Assembly: GCA_000310025.1 (NCBI GenBank)
Contig: FN648707.1
Coordinates: 1,477,133-1,541,132 of the forward strand
From: Ectocarpus siliculosus
Taxonomy: Eukaryota > Sar > Phaeophyceae > Ectocarpales > Ectocarpaceae
DNA length: 64,000 nucleotides
Direction: 5' to 3'
Under the pieces are notes generated by a model. It saw only the letters and a program-made list of their open reading frames with translations. It was not told where the DNA came from and made no database searches. Made by a program: the position numbers and the translations under genes. Below, in pieces: positions 11,611 to 23,104 of the stretch (within the stretch, counting starts at the first letter, position 1; each line of letters opens with the position of its first letter).

Positions 11611-14600
11611 CGATGTTGCTTGGGACGTGGTTGGCTCGCTGCCTGGTTCGGCGTCGGTGCTCTCGTGTGCACGTGCTACTGTACGCAGGGCCGTTTTCTC
11701 ATTGAGCTCGATCGTTTCGTCACGCCGTTTCTTTACGTTCCCTTGTACTTTTCTCGCAATTCGATGGCATCATTTTTGCAAATCAGCACACACGCAGTTT
11801 GTGCTTTGACACAATATTCCATCGTATTTTCTCGCTACTACAAAGAATGGCCAAGAGCAACGGCCACTTGTCACGACACACTTAACGTGCATTTTCGCAC
11901 GCATGTTTGTTGGGTAACAGGAGGCAAACGACGCGCGGCAGCTCCGCGCTGCCATCGTGAACGTCCTCGAGGAGGCGTGCTTGCCCGGGGTCACAGACGA
12001 GGAGAAGCGAAAATTGCTGTCCTTCGTGGTGAGAGCTTGGTGTGGTTCTTTAGATGCTGCTGTCGCAGGTTTCGGCGTTGTTTTTCTGTTGCGCATTAAC
12101 GGCGAATTGACTGGTTGCGTTCGTTTTAACCATAAGAAAAGACCGCGTTTTTGAGAATAGAAGTACTTTATTTGGAGGGAAAATGTTGAACAGAAATAGG
12201 CTCTTTGACGAGAAACTCTTGGGGTTGTTTTTGAATAGCGGAAACAGTTACCATGACTTTGGGGTGGGTTTCGCTGGGGGAAAGACGCAGCTGCTTGTTG
12301 AGTGAATCGTCAACCCCCGCCCTCCCTCCGGGAGTAGTGAGCGACAACAACACCGGGAGGTACGACCGAGGAAAAATCAATCACCAGCTTTCCGGCTGAC
12401 ACGTTTAACCACCCTTTTGACGCCTAAAGTGCGCACAACGTTATAAGGATTATTCGTTCTGCCTGTTGTTGCCCCGCCGTACGACGAGGAAGGACAGGGT
12501 CTATGTCTATAGTTTGCGGATGTTCACACACGCTTGAAACTTCATGAACACCGATGCCGAGTCTTCGCCACCGCTCTGCCTATTGTTATGGCGCACGCAG
12601 GCGAGGGAAAATGTTATCCCCTATCGTTATGTGCCCCCCCTTTCTGCAACGAAACAACGACGACAAATTCCCTCACACCCCAGGTCATCGGGGCCGGTCC
12701 CACCGGAGTAGAGTTCACCGGGGAGCTGACGGACCTCATCGGAAACGACGTCCCCAGGCTGTTCCCCGAGCTGGTCGGTCTCATCAATCTCACCGTCGTT
12801 TCCTCGGGGAAGGTTTTGCCCATGTTTGAGGAGGTAAGATCTTTTTCTGCAGACTAATAAAAGACTGTTAGCAGAATCATTTTGTAGGTTTTCCTTTTCG
12901 GATCGTTGAGGTTCGCCGGGCCATTGGAGTCAAGAACAGGTCAGCGGTGTGAGCTTGGGATACGCCATGATAGCAGCTGCAGTTTGATTCACACCAACAC
13001 ATGCGACTTAAACTTACATCGACTACACTACTATGCTCTGATGTGCCCTCTCCGGAGGCGCGCGTTTTGTGTACATACAATATGCGTTGACTTAGGTATC
13101 TGCTTCGACTCGATTCCTGAGACTTTGGTCACCAAGGGTGGTCGTCACGCCCATTCAGGCCCTTTGTAAGCGCTGGGTGGGGTGGGGTGCGTCACGCCAA
13201 TAGCAACGGCTTGCTAGATGCAACCGCAACACCTCGCTTCCCCGCCCGCATGCCTGCCCAATGGAGACGTTGTTCGGAGGGGACTACTGTTAAACATGTC
13301 CCCCAACCTGGGAGTTGATCTAATAGTACGGGAGAAGTCCTCCTGGGATGGAAGACCCTTCGCCGCCAGCTTCGTAGAACACGCCCAGAACCGCGTCGTA
13401 GAGCTTGGACGGACGGGTCTTGTAGAGGATGGAATGAGTCACGCTTTGTTCGTTTTACGAAACGTTAACATTCGCTCAGGCCGATCTCTCGAACGGTAGG
13501 TGACTTTAGATACCACACCCCTCCTGGATCCATTTTTTAAAAGGCCGGTTGCTATACGACGAGGAAGATGTCAGAATTCTAACGATGCTTTGAAGGAAAG
13601 CCCTCGACGAGATGATTCCAGTGTCGCCATTCTCATCTTGCCGCTCTCTGCGCTGTGGAACAATCGAAGTTTGAGTTTCGGTCCTTGGGGTGCGACATCT
13701 TGGTCAGCTTCGTTGGAATACGGAGGGAGATCTTGTCCATGGGCGATTTTTTGTTTCGCCTCCCACGTGCTCGATGCATGGGGTTGGTGCCGCAGCAGCA
13801 GCGCCCCAGATCAAGGGTACTTCGCTCGGCGACCTCTTGGTGGCTTCTTCGTCGCACGCAGGAGAAGAGACGGTAGGCGGACCGACCCCTCGAAGATCGC
13901 GTGATACATCATATCCATGTCTCATTCTCTCTCTCTCTCTCTCTCCCTCCCTCCCTCCCTCCCTCCCTCTCAGGTGCTGCAAGACAGAGGGCTGAACCTC
14001 CTCCAGTCCCAGGGCATTGAGATCCTGCTAGGGAGCGCGGCATCGGAGGTCACCAAGGAAGAGGTAGGTGGCCACAGTAGTCCGCGCCTCTTTCAGGGTA
14101 CACGAGGTTTCGGCGTCGTTGCTCTGTACCGCCGGCCATGCTGCTAGCCCCAAAACTCACAATCGAGGTGGCGCATTTTCGCGCGTTCCGTGTGGAGCAA
14201 AACATGCCTCCGTGGCACTGAGTAGTCCTGGTAGGATCCTTGGTGGCGATGTTCCGTTCGCGCGGGAAGGTTTGATAAAAAGAGACGCGTTGTTGTCCGC
14301 TCGACCCGTCACACATGCTCACAGTTAATGGCTGAGATCTGCTCCGCGCACATGTAGTATTTAGTTGTAGTCGTTGTATTACAGCTATGGAGTTGCGCCC
14401 TTACGATGATGCAGCCTGGACACCGGCTGGATGGTGGCGTGAGCTCGCCTAAGAGCGGTCAACAAACGATTCGAACGCAATAACCTGATTACCTAGATCC
14501 ACCCTTGATCTGAGGAGTATTGGACAATTTCACAACAGGGATCCCTTCGCTAGCACTAGCATAGCTGGCCGTTTCGGTTGCTCTAAGCATTCTGGTTTCT

Positions 14601-17600
14601 CTAACTTTCTTGACTTTGGGCCGTGAAAAGAATCACGTGACGGGCAATGGGGGACTCCGCAGCTTCTTCAGGTAGCCATTGGGCATACCCTAGCCCTTCT
14701 CGATCGAGTTCACGATGAACCGAGTATTTTGTGAGCCGTGCAATGGTTGTAACACCCCCGCCGCAGTATTTAATGTGTTTTTAAAACGCAAAATTCTGAG
14801 GAGGCACTGAATACCGGTTTTTCCCTTGATGGGTCAGACCCCGCATGAAATTTCAACCTATTGAAGGGAGTGTGCCACCCTCCCTTGTTTAGACCACGCC
14901 AGGAATTTACACGTATTGAAGGGGAAAAGCCGGTCTTGAGGTCGACGTCGACCGTTACATCTCGAAAGCCATCAACCCCGAAGGGCGGCCGTCAGTGCTC
15001 CGACCTCTGTGAAACCGGTCTCTCTGACGAAGACGTTATTCATTATGGTTTGGAGAACATAGAACGCACAACGGACGCAAACCAAACCGCCCCAAAAAGA
15101 ACCAATCACACTGAGAACAGGCAACAGAAAGAGACGTGCAGAACAAAAAGTCCGAAAAAGGGCCGCAAAGGAAATACAGAAAAAGCTGACAAGCACCACA
15201 TCAGGAGATCACCCGTCGAAATGGGGCTTCCGCTACACGACGATAGCGTTACTCCGGCGGCGTGAAAAGGGCAAAGGTGGAGCCCTCACATAGCGGGCAT
15301 TCTGATGGAACAGATCGAGCGAGGGCTTAAGGCAGGAACGTACCGCTTGTGCACCTCCTCCTTGTGTTCCAGAATCGTGCAGTCCCGCATCTGTATCGAC
15401 TCCAGGCCTCTCAACCTGCTGCTAAAGAAGGGCAGCGGGGGAATCGGAGACATGACGGGGATGTTCGACCGAATGAAGGCCGACAATACTTGCTGCCCTT
15501 CATACGGTCGAGCATTCCCGTCATGTCTCCGAGTCCCCAGCTGCCCTTGTTTTTTCTGCCTGTCGTGAAGACTGTAATTGATACAACTGCGGTAGGGCCC
15601 GTCTGCCTTGGGGACTCGCACGATCCTGGAAGACCACGAGGGCGTGGGCAAGTTCCTGCGAATGATCTGCTCTATCAGAATATCCGCCACGTGAGGGCTC
15701 CACCTTCTTTGCTCCTGACACGCCACCGGAGTATCGCTCTCGCCGTTTAGCGGAAGCCCCACTTTCCTCCCATGTTGGAACCCGACTACCTTCGTGTCTT
15801 TCGGGAGCAAGTCTTTGAACTCGTGCGGCAGCTTCAACAATCGCTCTCGTGTGTCTCCGGGCCTAGTTGTCCCGTCTTGACCTTGCTCACATCAGCTGCT
15901 GGATCCTCACCCGCATGACCTGGTTCTGGTTCCGGTCCTGCTCTCACTGGTGCTTCTTTTGGAACGGTTCTTGGAGCAGAAGCCGCTCCTCACGTCGTCG
16001 TAATCCCACTAAAATCCCGCTACCGCCATGGCAACTTGCGTTGTCTGTGATAACTGCAGGGATGGTCGATGTGTTGATCACCCTGATCTTCAGCCACGAT
16101 TATAGTCTCCATCATGGAACGTCCTTGGTGATACCTAGCGTGGCCCCGCCCCTCGAGATCAAGCGGCGGAATCGCGAAGACCAACAGCGACGTTTCGGCG
16201 TACGGTACTGGCCCCGTGACACATGCATCTATCTCCACACTCACACAACCGAGCACCTGGGTCTCTTGGTTGACGAAGATTGGCTATTGTAGAGTCACCT
16301 CGTCTTCCCACGCCGTAGACCCCAAGTACAGAGCTTCCGTCGCCCAGACGTCTCTCTGCTGACAATTCCACAACAAGGTTTCCTTCGCTGGCACTAGCAT
16401 GGCATGGACGGACCGTTTCAGTTGTTCACAAGTGGTCGCGTTTTGGCTTCGTTTGCCTTCGTTAACGTTGAGTCGTGAAAAGAATCACGTGGGTGCTGCG
16501 GAGCAAAGGGGGACTCCGCAGCTTATTCAGGGAGCCGTTTGGGATACCCTAGCCCTCCTCGGTTGACTGCACAGTCAACAGGTTGAAAATATTCAGCGAG
16601 CCGTTCAGTGGCTGTAGCGTAGCGTAGATGAAGACTGTTACCTGTTTGAGAAGCACAATCGAGAGACATCAACAAGTCTACGCGACCCTATTCCTTCTGT
16701 CTAGCTGTCGTTGTTGCTGTTGTTGCTGTTGTTGCTGTTGTTGTTGTTGTTGTTTTCAGTAGGAAAGATGAAAACTGTTGTCTGTGCGAAACCACACGCA
16801 AGACATGAATGAGTCTACGCGACCCCAATCTTCTGTCTATTGCTGTTCTTGTTGTTTTCCCTCTTTCCTCTGTCCGCAGGTTGTCCTGAAGAATGGAAAG
16901 CGCATCCCTTACGGCCTTTGCTTCTGGGCAGGGGGCACAGAGGCGCGCCCTCTGACGCAGAGTCTGATCGAGACCATCGGCCCCGAGCAGACGGATGCAA
17001 GCGGAAGTAAGAGGGGACAGATCACAGTGGACGGGTGAGAGGCGGTATTGCTGTTAGTTTGCGCACGACAGGCCATGATGGGCACAACACCACCCGCTCC
17101 GGGCTAGTGCCGGTTACCCAATACTCTCCAACTTCTAGGTGGGGACAAGAGGGAAAGCGAAGGTCAGGCGATGGGCTGCTTTTGCTACGCATACTGCGTG
17201 CCGAGAAAAGAAAGTGCACATAGCGAAGACGCGAATCGACGATCACCTTTCCATGTTCGGCAGCTTCAATTTGTGACGGAGCTGCCCCATTCCCGACACG
17301 ACCCCCCCTCGTCAAATCCGTTGTCTTTTCGTCGCCGTGCGCATTGGGCAGATACATGCGCGCGTTGGGCACCAACGGGACGATCTTGGCGCTGGGTGAC
17401 GCTTCGAGCATACAGGGAGTAAAGATGCCGACGACTGGGCAGGTGTGTCTCTTGCCGTTCGAGGGCAGTGTTGGCGTGGTGATATGATGCTGTCTTGTTC
17501 GTCAGTATTCCGTCCATGACCGTCGCGGGCAGGCGTTATGAATCCTTGCCTCTCTCTTCCCTATCCGCTTGCTCGGCGAACCTCAGGTCCGGGTTCACAC

Positions 17601-19982
17601 GCATTGCTTAACCCTGGCTTGTGAGCATCAGCCGTTTATCCGCCTCGATCGTTACACCACTGCCATTGTGCTGGTTTTGCCGGCCGCAGAGGCGTAACGC
17701 GCGTTTGAGATGTTTCTCGGCCACACTGCTTCGCGTACGCACTGTCTTGGGAGAAGCGCTAAATTCGCCGGGGGGCGATTGCGAGGCTCTGTCTGGCGGT
17801 GTTCGATGCTTGGTGTCTCGTGTATCCCGCGAATTTAGGTCGGCGACCCTCGCCCACCGCCGTGTTTCTCGGATGAACAGGTGGCCGCCCAAGAAGGGGC
17901 GTACGTGGCTCGTTTGCTCAACAGGGGCTACGACACCTCGGTGGAAGCGGCACCAACGGTGAGCGAGATCCGTCTTCGGTATTCTGACCACGCCGCATGA
18001 CAAAGGCGCATGCAGGTGCTTCAGGATGAACAGCTCTCTTGGGTTGACTAATAGCGGTCACGATGCGGGTCCAGGGGCTGCATGAGCTTGGGGCAAAGCG
18101 GGCTTATTATCATTGCGGGTGTTGAGCATGCAGTTGCAGGCAACGTCCAGACACATGGTCGCGAGGTGTTTGGTTTCCGCGGCTTAGCCGCAAAGTTGGC
18201 CGTTGGGTGAAAACGAGGTTCTCAGTTCAGAACCTCCGCTCCGCGACATTCCGCCCCACTGAAGATGACCGGCTACGACAACAGCACCGCCGGCCAGATG
18301 GAAAAGGCGGTGGACTTCTTCAGGCTGAGGGGACGCTTGTCGGCGTCGCCGTTCCACTTCATCAACCTCGGAGTCTTGGCGTACATCGGAATGGGACAGG
18401 CAAGACGGTCGGTCGGAGACGAGGACTCCTATGAGCTTGTCTTTCCCTATGAAACGGGAGAGGTCGGATCGCGGAGGGGGGGCACTTTTTCGTTGTTGAA
18501 GCCAACCGCCACCGCCACCACCACCACCGCCACTCCTACTACTTGTACTACTTTAAGACTCTTATGGGCAGTAACCATAGCATAATACCAACAGCACCAA
18601 AAGAAGCAACATCTGCAGCATCAACGATGTCGGGGCAAAGTCGCCCCGTATCGCCCGCATGATGAACCCACCACGCGCCTCATCGGGAAACACGATGGCG
18701 CTCTCTCACGGAAGTATCCCTCTATCACCACGCCAAATTCAACTAGGCAGCTAGACCAACATATATGCGTGGGGGCGCTCTGACGGGAACTCCACTGGCG
18801 AAACTAGTTCAGTTGAGGGTGCCGCACAGCTGCCCGTTTTCACTCCAAGCCTGTTTCTCCGCTCCCCGGCCCCCTTTTGCAGACACTTTTCCTGGATGTG
18901 GCGCTGATGGTGGCGGGTGTGTAGGGAGGGCTGTGGGCCTCTGTCGCTGGACTGTCGCGTTGAAAAAAGACACATCTCGATCGACACAAATGAAGGCAGG
19001 AGGGATGGCAGCGTCTCGTTGCCGCTCGAAAACACCGCCCACATTCACCAGACGCCTCTCTTGTTGCTCTGTTGCCGGTATCCACGTCCACCCCTGGCAG
19101 GCGGTAGCGGAGGTTAAGGTAGGGAAAGACACCCCGGTGCTCGACGCTGCGGGAAAAGCAGGGTTCTTCTTGTGGAGGTCGACGTACGTCGTCAAACAGG
19201 CAAGAGTTTTCAAAGGGGCGTTTTCCTCGACATGCCTGTGCACGTTGGCATGTGTGCCAGAGCTTTCATTGGTGTGTGTGTACCTGTTCCAAGAGTTTTC
19301 TGACCTTCCAGGGGAGTTGACGGCATGCCTACACGAAAGATGGAATGCCGCCGGGGTTGCGGACATTCTAGGATTGTTGAAGATGCCGTTGCCATGGAAG
19401 ATGTGAATGGATCTGTCAGAGACGATGCGAAACGGTCTGGTTGAGTGATCTAGCGGGGTCTCTTCGCTGAAGCCATCAGGTCCATCCTCGGAGTATACCG
19501 CAGAAGGGCACGTTCGGTTCGGTGCTGGGCCAGCGTCGAGCACGCTGCCGGAAATGACTCGCGCTGCTCACCACGGCTGGCAGTCCGTGAGATGTCAACG
19601 TCGAAGATCAGTTCACTAAGCTGTGCGAGAAGGCGGCACAGTAGTGGTCCCGGGATATTGCCGACCGAATAATGCGGGGGAAATCGTCTGGCACAAATGG
19701 GATATTCAAGTTGTTTCATACTCTGAATAGTGCCAGTTGCCGGCGAAAATGCCGGTGAAGTCGGCTGGATCGCACTGGCATTGTATGGGACCTCTACGGC
19801 ATCACCATCGTGCTTCTGACGTTGTACTACCGTTCTTTCCCCCCTCCCCCCCCGTGACACATGCCTCCTCTCGAACTATCCGCGCGTAAACCCCCCCGCA
19901 GGTTAGCCCGCGCAACCGCATCAACGTTGCCGTGGACTGGTTGAAGGTCAGGTTTTTCGGTCGTGATATCACACGACTCTGA
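6432..19982 (+). CDS. Type II NAD(P)H dehydrogenase (NDH-2) with plastid-targeting leader, 13 exons, complete
   Basis: This is a single-subunit, FAD-dependent NAD(P)H:quinone oxidoreductase that does not pump protons. Exons are 6432-6806, 9021-9227, 9681-9872, 10480-10788, 11921-12028, 12684-12833, 13974-14063, 16880-17034, 17352-17442, 17881-17958, 18265-18399, 19101-19199 and 19902-19982. They join in frame to 2,070 nt, or 689 residues. The N-terminus is a signal peptide ending AGQA followed by FVPAVL and a Ser/Arg-rich stretch, the bipartite leader of stramenopile plastid proteins. The FAD-binding GxGxxG motif appears as VVLGTGWGGHA, followed by YVSPRNYFVFTPMLAAASVG. The second nucleotide site is VIGAGPTGVEFTGEL. 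Also visible are TNGTILALGDAS and the C-terminal membrane anchor FHFINLGVLAYIG ... VDWLKVRFFGRDITRL. Two introns (after 18399 and 19199) use GC donors. The start of exon 4 lies close to the assembly gap and is the least certain boundary. Exon 4 carries a Ser/Ala/Pro-rich insert of about 50 residues. Confidence 0.93.
8531..8870. promoter_or_regulatory. Cluster of five ATTGG (inverted CCAAT) boxes in NDH-2 intron 1
   Basis: ATTGG occurs at 8537, 8632, 8662, 8758 and 8858, several copies about 97-100 bp apart and embedded in related flanks (CCATTGGCCAGCCGGCT occurs at 8535 and 8856). The cluster ends about 150 bp before exon 2. It could be a degenerate tandem repeat or an internal promoter. The second reading is inference only. 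Confidence 0.35.
10210..10277 (+). repeat. C-tailed dispersed repeat, degenerate copy 1
   Basis: The segment contains GGTCAATGGTCAAATGACTACGG, then a GAGTAC-like motif running into a long C tract. This matches the end of the copies at 30.5 kb, 43.5 kb and 45.6 kb. It lies in NDH-2 intron 3, next to the assembly gap. Confidence 0.5.
10306..10405. other. Assembly gap (100 N) flanked by C homopolymers
   Basis: One hundred undetermined bases lie in NDH-2 intron 3, with C tracts on both sides. The true length is unknown. Sequence immediately upstream of exon 4 may be missing or misjoined. Confidence 0.98.
10985..11028 (+). repeat. 11-bp tandem repeat, 4 copies
   Basis: The unit TTCTGCTACAG is repeated four times without a mismatch in NDH-2 intron 4. 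The unit resembles a 3' splice site, since it ends in TACAG, so several decoy acceptors are stacked here. Confidence 0.9.
11562..11607 (+). repeat. (CT)n microsatellite
   Basis: An uninterrupted CT dinucleotide tract of about 46 bp in NDH-2 intron 4. A (TTG)n tract lies nearby at about 11233-11261. Confidence 0.95.
14523..16620. mobile_element. Decayed LTR retroelement in NDH-2 intron 7
   Basis: Two diverged direct repeats of about 230-260 bp frame the element, at 14523-14750 and 16361-16620. They share GACAATT, CCTTCGCTNGCACTAGCAT, GTGAAAAGAATCACGTG, GGGGGACTCCGCAGCTT and ATACCCTAGCCCT in the same order. The interior carries broken Ty3/Gypsy-like reverse-transcriptase fragments on both strands: on plus at about 15300-15480, on minus at about 15840-15500. 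No intact gag or pol frame remains. It appears to be an old, non-functional insertion tolerated in an intron. Confidence 0.7.
15300..15850. pseudogene. Reverse-transcriptase fragments arranged head to head (inverted duplication)
   Basis: The plus strand reads LMEQIERGLKAGTYR and then CIDSRPLNLLLKKG and GDMTGMFDRMKAD. The minus strand reads LIEQIIRRNLPTPSWSSRIV and then VPKADGPYRSCINY. Both correspond to the start of a Ty3/Gypsy-type reverse transcriptase. DNA around 15430-15485 is nearly the reverse complement of 15490-15545, so the fragment is palindromic around 15490. The catalytic YxDD region is not visible. Confidence 0.6.
16620..16860 (+). repeat. Imperfect tandem duplication with an embedded GTT-rich tract
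   Basis: A segment beginning GATGAAGACTGTTACCTG at about 16627 recurs at about 16767 as GATGAAAACTGTTGTCTG. Both copies end in GTCTACGCGACCC and TTCTGTCT. A GTTGTTGCT-type tract fills the space between them. The second copy leads directly into the acceptor of NDH-2 exon 8. Confidence 0.7.
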
Positions 19983-22900
19983 TATGGAGACCACGACGTC
20001 AAACGTGCGGGATTCATTCTTCGTGTTTTCTCAAACAGAGCTTGGGGTTTGCATGCATGCCCGCGGGACAGCGCGCATATCTGGGGGGTCGATCGCCCGC
20101 CAGCAGTAAGCGTATGGCGCTGGGGTTTCCGCCATTTGCCATGTGTCTCTGTGGGTATGTGGTGGTCGGTTTTCACTAGGACGCTGAGCCGAATGGTTGA
20201 GTAAGCTCCTTCGGTCATGTGTGTCGAGGAGTTGCCCACAGCAGCGTTAGACCGTGGGTGCAACTCTGTTTCTGTTGACCTTGTACATAATAGTGAATGG
20301 GTGGCGAATTGGCCGAGCAAACACAAAGGCACTGGTATGCGTCTGTATCCAAGGTAAACCATTGGAATAGCGTATGACCAACAGCCACGGGGGCCATCCT
20401 GGGGGTATTTCGTCGGAAGGGGTCGAGGTATAACCTTTTCGAAAAACTTGCCGGATCTTGGAGCCAAAAAAAGGCCAGAGCGACTCTCCAAAAAAGGGTG
20501 TAGACGTCAGCGTAATAGTATGCACGGCACCCGCGAAGGTTTTCCTGAGGCAGTTTGTTTGTGTTTTCCCAGGGGCCGGCGCTTCGTTATTCCATGATAG
20601 TGATTCGCATGCAGGACGCGCTGCGTGTGTTATCTTTTCGAGCGGCTTTGACGTGGCCGCGAGAATCGTGAGAGCCGCGGTAAGGCTAAGACTGAAGTAG
20701 ACGACGGGGCAACACGAACAGCGTATGTCAGGTCCGTGTGTCAGGGGGAACACTTCGAGGAAGTTCCGTTACATGTTCCGCTGTGTGTGCTGTTGCGTGT
20801 ACTGCTGTGTTTTTGCCGTGGACGTCACCCGTTGTTTTATCCTTTGTGAGTTAAAGATGCTTTGGTGCATGGTGGTGTAAAGAGGCGACTGCTCCGTGCA
20901 TTTTGGCGCCAATAATTTTTATGTTTTCGTTTGAAGTGTAGGAGTGTGTGAAGTTTCGAGTGAAGTGCCCTCCCCTTCTATGGGGTCGGTGCGAAAACGT
21001 TGAGCCTAACGAACTTAACTGCGCGGAGAAGGGGATGGCACCCCGTCACCGAGACAAGCGCTAGGCTATGGTCACCAGGAACCGAACAGTGGAGGCTGTC
21101 AGTGGTTGTGAAGCTTGTTGGTCCGGAGAGTGTGCCCTTGCCGCAGCCAACAGCACCCAAAGAGTGATGTGGCGTTCTCGATTGTTGCGATGCAGCAGAG
21201 TGTGAGTAGTTGGCTTTCGACCATCGGCAGAGGGTTGTCATTCTCGGATATGACATGTCTTTCGGACACGTGCCGTCGAATTACTTGTGCAGGGAATCCT
21301 CATCCTCTGCGATCGATGCATTGCCGTCCTGAGTATTCCGTCATCGTGGCGTTGAGAAGTTAATGTTCGTGATGCCCATGAGATTCGGTCATCGCTGTGA
21401 GTCTCCGTCTGTGCCAAGGGCTGCGTTTTATCGTTTCGTCCTTGTGGAGTCGTTGCAAGGATGCAAAGAGAAGGGTTCCATGGTTGTATTAGCATTCGGC
21501 TGGTCCCGGCCGGTGCAAGCGCTGACCAAATTTTGCTGCTTTGTTGGAAGCACGGGGAACGACGCGGCGGGCATCAGCACCCAAAAGGAGTTCAGTCCTC
21601 GACGGCCGTGCACGGCTGTCCGAAACGTTTCACAAGTCACGGGTCAGCGCGCCGCACTGTCGTCACAATACCACATTCAGACTCCCGTTGGTGTCTCCGA
21701 CAGAACACCATCAGCGGCTAGGTTGGGTAGGTTGGGAGTTCTAATGTCGGCGAGGTGTGTTCGTTGTGTGTTCTTTCGGTTTGGTGCCTAGAAACGGTGC
21801 GCTTGCTCTGTTTGTTCGATAGTGCACATTGGATGGAACTGTCGCGTGCTCCTTCATCAGAATCAAGCCAAGTACTGCAGAATGAAACGTGTTACCGGAT
21901 CGGACATCTGTAGTTGCGAGGGGGCGTGTTGTTCCTACGCGCCGGAAAAATGAGCTCCCTTGCAAATAGCGAGCGACTGAGAGGCAAGACTCCGAGGTAC
22001 GTGTTAACTGCGAATGATGAGAGAATATTGTAGTTGGACATGAAAAACAAACATTTGCGTCATTTTCATATCAACAAGGATTGTCATTCGAGAATAGAAT
22101 CGTTTGGTCGGTGTGCGGGTAAGACTGTCTACATAGTAACATCGGGTTCCAGAACGGTGGGGCTGTGAGAGTGAGACGTCATTTGCGGTATGAGGTGCAA
22201 TTAATTTATTGAGGGTTGGCGTAAAGCAGCAGGGTTTGCCGTCCAGAAGTGTTGTTGTGTTGGGACGAAATTCATTCATTCATTCGCAGTCAACAAGCTC
22301 ATGCAGGGCCATATGTAAAATGATGTATGTTGCAGGACATGCATTTGCCCTCGACCCCAATCGGTTGACCGAGGTACCGAAACGACTCTATCTGTATTGG
22401 TACTGATGCGATGGTCAAAGTAGGCGCGATGAACGCTATCCAATTCATAGAAGAAGAAAAGGAACTACTGTTTGTACATACATCCACACCGACGTTACGA
22501 ACCCCTGTGCTTTAGAGCCGATACATGCGCTCCTCCCCTCCTCCCTACGACAAAGCCAAGCGATGAACTATTAGACCTATAAAGTTGAGCGTGCAGATCG
22601 CCCCTACCGCGGCTTATTTTCTGCACCGTACGGCAGGAAGCAATCGGCTGCATTCAGTCCACCGAATGCCCCTCGGATCGTTGTCTCTCCTGAAGTTGCA
22701 GATGCAAAGTAGTCTTCTTGAGGTGGAAGTTAGCGACACAGCCCAATTCGTGTATCACTGGGATTTGCACAACTAACTGTAGCACGCAAGACATCGGAGC
22801 ACCTTTGAAAGTGGGTTTGCGATATCGCGCCATAGTCTATTCATTTTGTGTGGTTTTGAAGATGTGAGCGTTGTTGCCCTGAGAGGCTTGACGCGAAATC

Positions 22901-23104
22901 CATGGCAGTTTCAGAAAAAGTCCCTAAAGTCATGTGACCCTCCGGAGAGGTGCATCAACACATGAACAGGAGAATTGATTTCTGGGAGTTGCACATTTCC
23001 TCAAGCGGCGCTATCTCGCAATTGATTTGAAAGGACGGACGAGCAGCGCAACGGGTCCCGCCCGAACAGAGACGGAGAGCAGTGCCCCGCGTCGTGCAAC
23101 AGCT
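19983..23104. other. Intergenic region between NDH-2 and 7TM-RGS A
   Basis: This 3.1-kb stretch holds the NDH-2 3' UTR and the 7TM-RGS A promoter. A splice-bounded open segment at about 20573-20680 (after TTTTCCCAG, before GTAAGG) could be an untranslated exon, but no protein family is recognisable. A short ATTC repeat lies at about 22271-22285. I see no other gene. Confidence 0.5.

Noticed and set aside
20573..20680. Exon-like segment between TTTTCCCAG and GTAAGG downstream of NDH-2
   Set aside because: NDH-2 already ends in its conserved C-terminus at 19982, and the segment shows no recognisable protein similarity. It could be an untranslated exon but cannot be supported as coding.
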